A DNA stretch of 8,683 nucleotides from an uncultured Bacteroides sp. (lineage in GTDB: Bacteria; Bacteroidota; Bacteroidia; Bacteroidales; Bacteroidaceae). Positions 6,175 through 8,683 of the stretch are shown here, piece after piece (the first letter of the stretch is position 1; each line of letters starts with the position of its first letter). The stretch lies in assembly GCF_905207245.1 (NCBI RefSeq), contig NZ_CAJLKP010000136.1, positions 1-8,683 on the forward strand. Direction: 5' to 3'. A program made the translations under genes and the position numbers. The notes under the pieces were generated by a model. That model worked only from the letters and a program-made list of their open reading frames with translations. It was not told where the DNA came from and did no database searches.

Positions 6175-8683
6175 ATGGACAAATTAAATAAGAATTTCCT
6201 CAAAGGCAATGTGCTTAAAGCTGAGGAGTTGAACGAGATTGTTACTAAACTGAATGAGTTTGCCACGTGCATCAATGACAATGATGTTGAGACCAGCAAG
6301 GCGACAATTCAGAGTATAAAGGATAAGATGCTTGTCATCGGTGACACCGCAGGCACTGCCTATGATGGTGCCGCCGGCGCTGCATTGGAACAAACCGTAA
6401 GAGAACTGGCAGGCGGAGCAGGAACCATGTACAGTGTATACGTTAGGAATAATCTGAATTCACTGGGCTTTGCCGCACAATACGGAGAAGAATGTGTCTT
6501 GGATTTCACCTTCGTTTCCCAGTACCGGGATAATATCAATGAACCGTACAAGCCGACAGGAGAACTCGGACTGTGTACAATCATGGTAAAGAACTCAAAG
6601 TTCGCAGACTTCACCACAGTGAAGCAAATGGAAGTTTCTTCTAATGTATCCATCAAACAAGACATAACCGAATGGCTGACAAGTGGTAGCAACAATATCA
6701 AAATAAGTATCAAAGGAGAGAATACCGACCAGACTACGGCCCCCATCACCTATGTTGTACAACTCACTTCATTGGGAATCAGTGCCCCTAACTTCGCCTG
6801 GTGGACCGCCTTTGCCGGGGATATTTCAATTCCAATGATTATCAACGGTAATATCAACAAAGTACTTCATGTCACCGTTACCGGTGATAATTACAATCAG
6901 GGATATACCCAAAATTTGGGAACAGCCATTTATATGGATACGCCTTATAACTATATACTTCCTCATCCCGAAGCAACCGGAATATACAATGTGAATTTCT
7001 ATCTGTCCAACTCAGATAATACCATTCAGACCAAACCCGTATCGGTAAACATCATGTGTATTTCCACATCCGGGGAAACAGTGAAAATGATGTGCGTGAA
7101 TAACGTGACCTCACAGCTCATCAACTGGCAGGATAATGTGGTATTTGACTATGCGATTTATGACGGGCAGGCTACTCTTACAGATGCCATCTTCACCATT
7201 ACGAAGGACGGAACAGAGGTGTATAGTTCTGAGAATGACACCATAGTGGCAAACTCTAAAAACACACTTACTTATCCGATGGAGGTGGAGACGGATGACG
7301 ACAGCAACTTTGAAGTCATTGTCAAGGCAACCAGTGGAGAAGACGCTCTGATAGCCCCAGTGACGGTAGCTGTCAATAACTCACTGGGATATTCGGCTAC
7401 GGCAGGTGCAGTGCTCTATATCAATCCACGCACCCGTAGCAACTCGCAGACAAACTATAAGAGTATCGTTAATGAAGTGGATAAATCAGTCATCCCCGTG
7501 ACCTGGAACAACCTCAACTGGGGTAACGACGGCTGGGTGACCGATGATGACGGTGTGAAAGCACTGAAGATATTTGCACGGAGTTCGGCCGTGATAGATT
7601 ACCAACCCTTCGCCACAGAACCGGCCCGCAGAGGTAAGACAATCGAAATTGACTTCAAGGTTGAAAATGCTTCGGATGCAGGAAAGAATATTATCAGCAT
7701 CGCAGAAGATAAACCGGACGGCAGTTACGTTGGATTAAAGGTATCCGGTGAGAATATCTCTCTGTTCTCACAATCTGAACACGAAAGTACCAAGCAGGAT
7801 GTTCCTACCGATAATGGGGTACGCCTACGCCTCACAGCAGTTATCATGCCTGACTCTTATGGTAATGCCGGTTTCAACATTGTTGCCATATACATCAACG
7901 GAAAGAAGAATCGCCAGTATGCCTACGAGAGCAACGATTACTTCCGCAACACCGGCAAGATAACGTTAGGGAACGATTATGCCAATCTCTATCTGTATGG
8001 GTTGCGTGTGTATGACAGTGCATTGACTTCCGAAGCCGTCCAGAAGAATTACATAAACCAGCTTGTGACGACCAGCGAGAAGCAAATGGAAAAGAATATC
8101 AATTCGGTACTGGACGGCGAGGGTGTAAACATTGACTTTAATGCCACGAAGCTGCTCTATAATGTATTTGTAGTAAACAAGCCCTTCCCTAACCTGAACA
8201 ACCCTTCAGGCGTGGCAGGTGATCTGGAAGTACTCTTCAAGAACAAACCGGAGCGGAACTTTACGCTCACCAACCTGTTGATAGAAGGTCAGGGAACTTC
8301 ATCAAAGAAATATCTGGAGTGGAACATCCGCTTCAAAATGAAGGGATTGAAAGATGCAGAGGGTAACAAGATAAACTCCATTGCCACGTATGCCGATGGA
8401 ACGACGGACAAGAACAAAGTCCTCATGTTTGAAGGTGTGCCCAAGTCCGGGCGCCTGACAGCCAAGAAGAACTGGGCGAGTTCCATGCAGGACCACAAGG
8501 CCGGGTGTGTGGCTGCATTCAATGATTTATACAAGGAAATAGGCATGAGAAACGAGGCTATGATTGCCAATAGCGAAATACGTGTCGCCGTGTATCAGGA
8601 GCCCTTCATCGGTTTCTCAAAATCTGTCAATGAGGAAGGTCAGGATGTTTATACCTGTATGGGAGAATTTACGTTCGGTCCGG
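6175..8683 (+). CDS. Giant tail/adsorption protein with LamG-like and possible CotH-like domains (3' truncated by window)
   Basis: ATG 6175 opens a frame with no stop to the window end, giving 836 codons with the C-terminus missing. The start follows the previous stop by five bases. Residues 1-55 form a helical start (FLKGNVLKAEELNEIVTKLN), resembling the N-terminal anchor of other Bacteroides phage appendage proteins. Residues about 100-200 look like a jelly-roll or carbohydrate-binding sandwich (SIKQDITEWLTSGSNNIKIS). About 205-430 holds Ig-like beta segments. About 455-630 fits a LamG/concanavalin-A-like fold, with KTIEIDFKVENASDAGKNII, IYINGKK (572-578), KITLGNDYANLYLYGLRVYD (595-614) and SALTSEAVQKNY. 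Residues about 690-836 contain GQGTSSKKYLEWNIRFKMKG (705-724), LTAKKNWASSMQDHKAGC (761-778) and EPFIGFSKSVNEEG (809-822), which resembles the layout of CotH-type kinases. No signal peptide is present. It likely binds host surface glycans; whether it has catalytic activity is open. The LamG call is good, the CotH link weaker. Confidence 0.75.
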   Translation, partial: MDKLNKNFLKGNVLKAEELNEIVTKLNEFATCINDNDVETSKATIQSIKDKMLVIGDTAGTAYDGAAGAALEQTVRELAGGAGTMYSVYVRNNLNSLGFAAQYGEECVLDFTFVSQYRDNINEPYKPTGELGLCTIMVKNSKFADFTTVKQMEVSSNVSIKQDITEWLTSGSNNIKISIKGENTDQTTAPITYVVQLTSLGISAPNFAWWTAFAGDISIPMIINGNINKVLHVTVTGDNYNQGYTQNLGTAIYMDTPYNYILPHPEATGIYNVNFYLSNSDNTIQTKPVSVNIMCISTSGETVKMMCVNNVTSQLINWQDNVVFDYAIYDGQATLTDAIFTITKDGTEVYSSENDTIVANSKNTLTYPMEVETDDDSNFEVIVKATSGEDALIAPVTVAVNNSLGYSATAGAVLYINPRTRSNSQTNYKSIVNEVDKSVIPVTWNNLNWGNDGWVTDDDGVKALKIFARSSAVIDYQPFATEPARRGKTIEIDFKVENASDAGKNIISIAEDKPDGSYVGLKVSGENISLFSQSEHESTKQDVPTDNGVRLRLTAVIMPDSYGNAGFNIVAIYINGKKNRQYAYESNDYFRNTGKITLGNDYANLYLYGLRVYDSALTSEAVQKNYINQLVTTSEKQMEKNINSVLDGEGVNIDFNATKLLYNVFVVNKPFPNLNNPSGVAGDLEVLFKNKPERNFTLTNLLIEGQGTSSKKYLEWNIRFKMKGLKDAEGNKINSIATYADGTTDKNKVLMFEGVPKSGRLTAKKNWASSMQDHKAGCVAAFNDLYKEIGMRNEAMIANSEIRVAVYQEPFIGFSKSVNEEGQDVYTCMGEFTFGP
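7537..8064 (+). other. LamG / concanavalin-A-like domain region in the giant protein
   Basis: Residues about 455-630 of the protein starting at 6175 show the pattern of laminin-G-like jelly rolls: a strand with a TIEIDFK core, a ligand-side strand YVGLKVSGENISLFS, the IYINGKK turn that recurs in LamG domains, then ITLGN and the closing GLRVYDSALTSEAV. Domains of this type commonly bind glycans. The limits are approximate. Confidence 0.65.
8245..8683 (+). other. Possible CotH-like (atypical kinase fold) region, incomplete
   Basis: From about residue 691 to the window end, the order GQGTSSKKY, NIRFK, LTAKKNWASSMQDHKAGC, a helix FNDLYKEIGMRNEA, RVAVYQEPFIGF and YTCMGEFTFG parallels CotH proteins. 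Those have R/Q-G-x-S-S followed by a Lys-rich strand, a W...D...R/N helix, and a strand leading to an N-G-x-x-G turn with a following E. The catalytic C-terminal part lies outside the window, so only the N-terminal half can be judged. Confidence 0.4.

Noticed and set aside
6871..6890. Short dyad TCACCG-TTAC-CGGTGA inside the giant gene
   Set aside because: Six-base arms are expected by chance in a window of this size.
1..8683. CRISPR arrays, tRNA genes, insertion sequences, attachment sites
   Set aside because: No repeat-spacer pattern, cloverleaf, transposase or flanking direct repeat was seen; the window is nearly all coding.

Overview
The window is a late structural module of a tailed phage or prophage. 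It holds seven consecutive + strand genes with almost no intergenic space. The likely host is a gut Bacteroidales bacterium (Bacteroides/Parabacteroides type). That rests on three things: moderate GC, AT-rich gene starts without a convincing Shine-Dalgarno sequence, and proteins that resemble tail proteins common in Bacteroides phages and prophages. No integrase, lysis, replication or host gene is present, so the sequence cannot say whether this is a prophage or a free phage.

Layout. 1-74 is the last 23 codons of an upstream gene, possibly the tape measure protein. 77-544 is a 155-aa distal-tail-like (Dit-like) protein. 562-2796 is a 744-aa tail hub (Tal/gp27-like) protein with a Ser/Gly linker and an appended C-terminal module. 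2799-5651 is a 950-aa multidomain tail fibre or tip protein. 5674-5949 and 5951-6169 are two small proteins (91 and 72 aa) of unknown function. 6175 to the end is a very large reading frame of at least 836 codons that runs off the window. It carries a helical N-terminus, beta-sandwich-like segments, a LamG/concanavalin-A-like domain and, at the end, a segment resembling CotH-type atypical kinases.

How the genes work together. Tape measure -> Dit -> hub -> fibre is the usual order for the distal tail of siphophages. The Dit ring joins the tube to the hub, the hub closes the tail, and the fibre and the LamG-bearing protein probably extend from the tip to contact host surface glycans. Two of the gene junctions share an identical TAA-TT-ATG-G arrangement, and the other gaps are 1 to 22 nt, consistent with one polycistronic late transcript and coupled translation.

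The least ordinary items are the CotH-like tail in the last gene, the two uncharacterised small genes between the fibre and the giant protein, an 11-bp perfect inverted repeat inside the fibre gene, and two internal protein repeats in the fibre: a 30-residue duplication and a five-residue asparagine ladder. None of these alone proves a new system. The window looks mainly like a tail and adsorption module.
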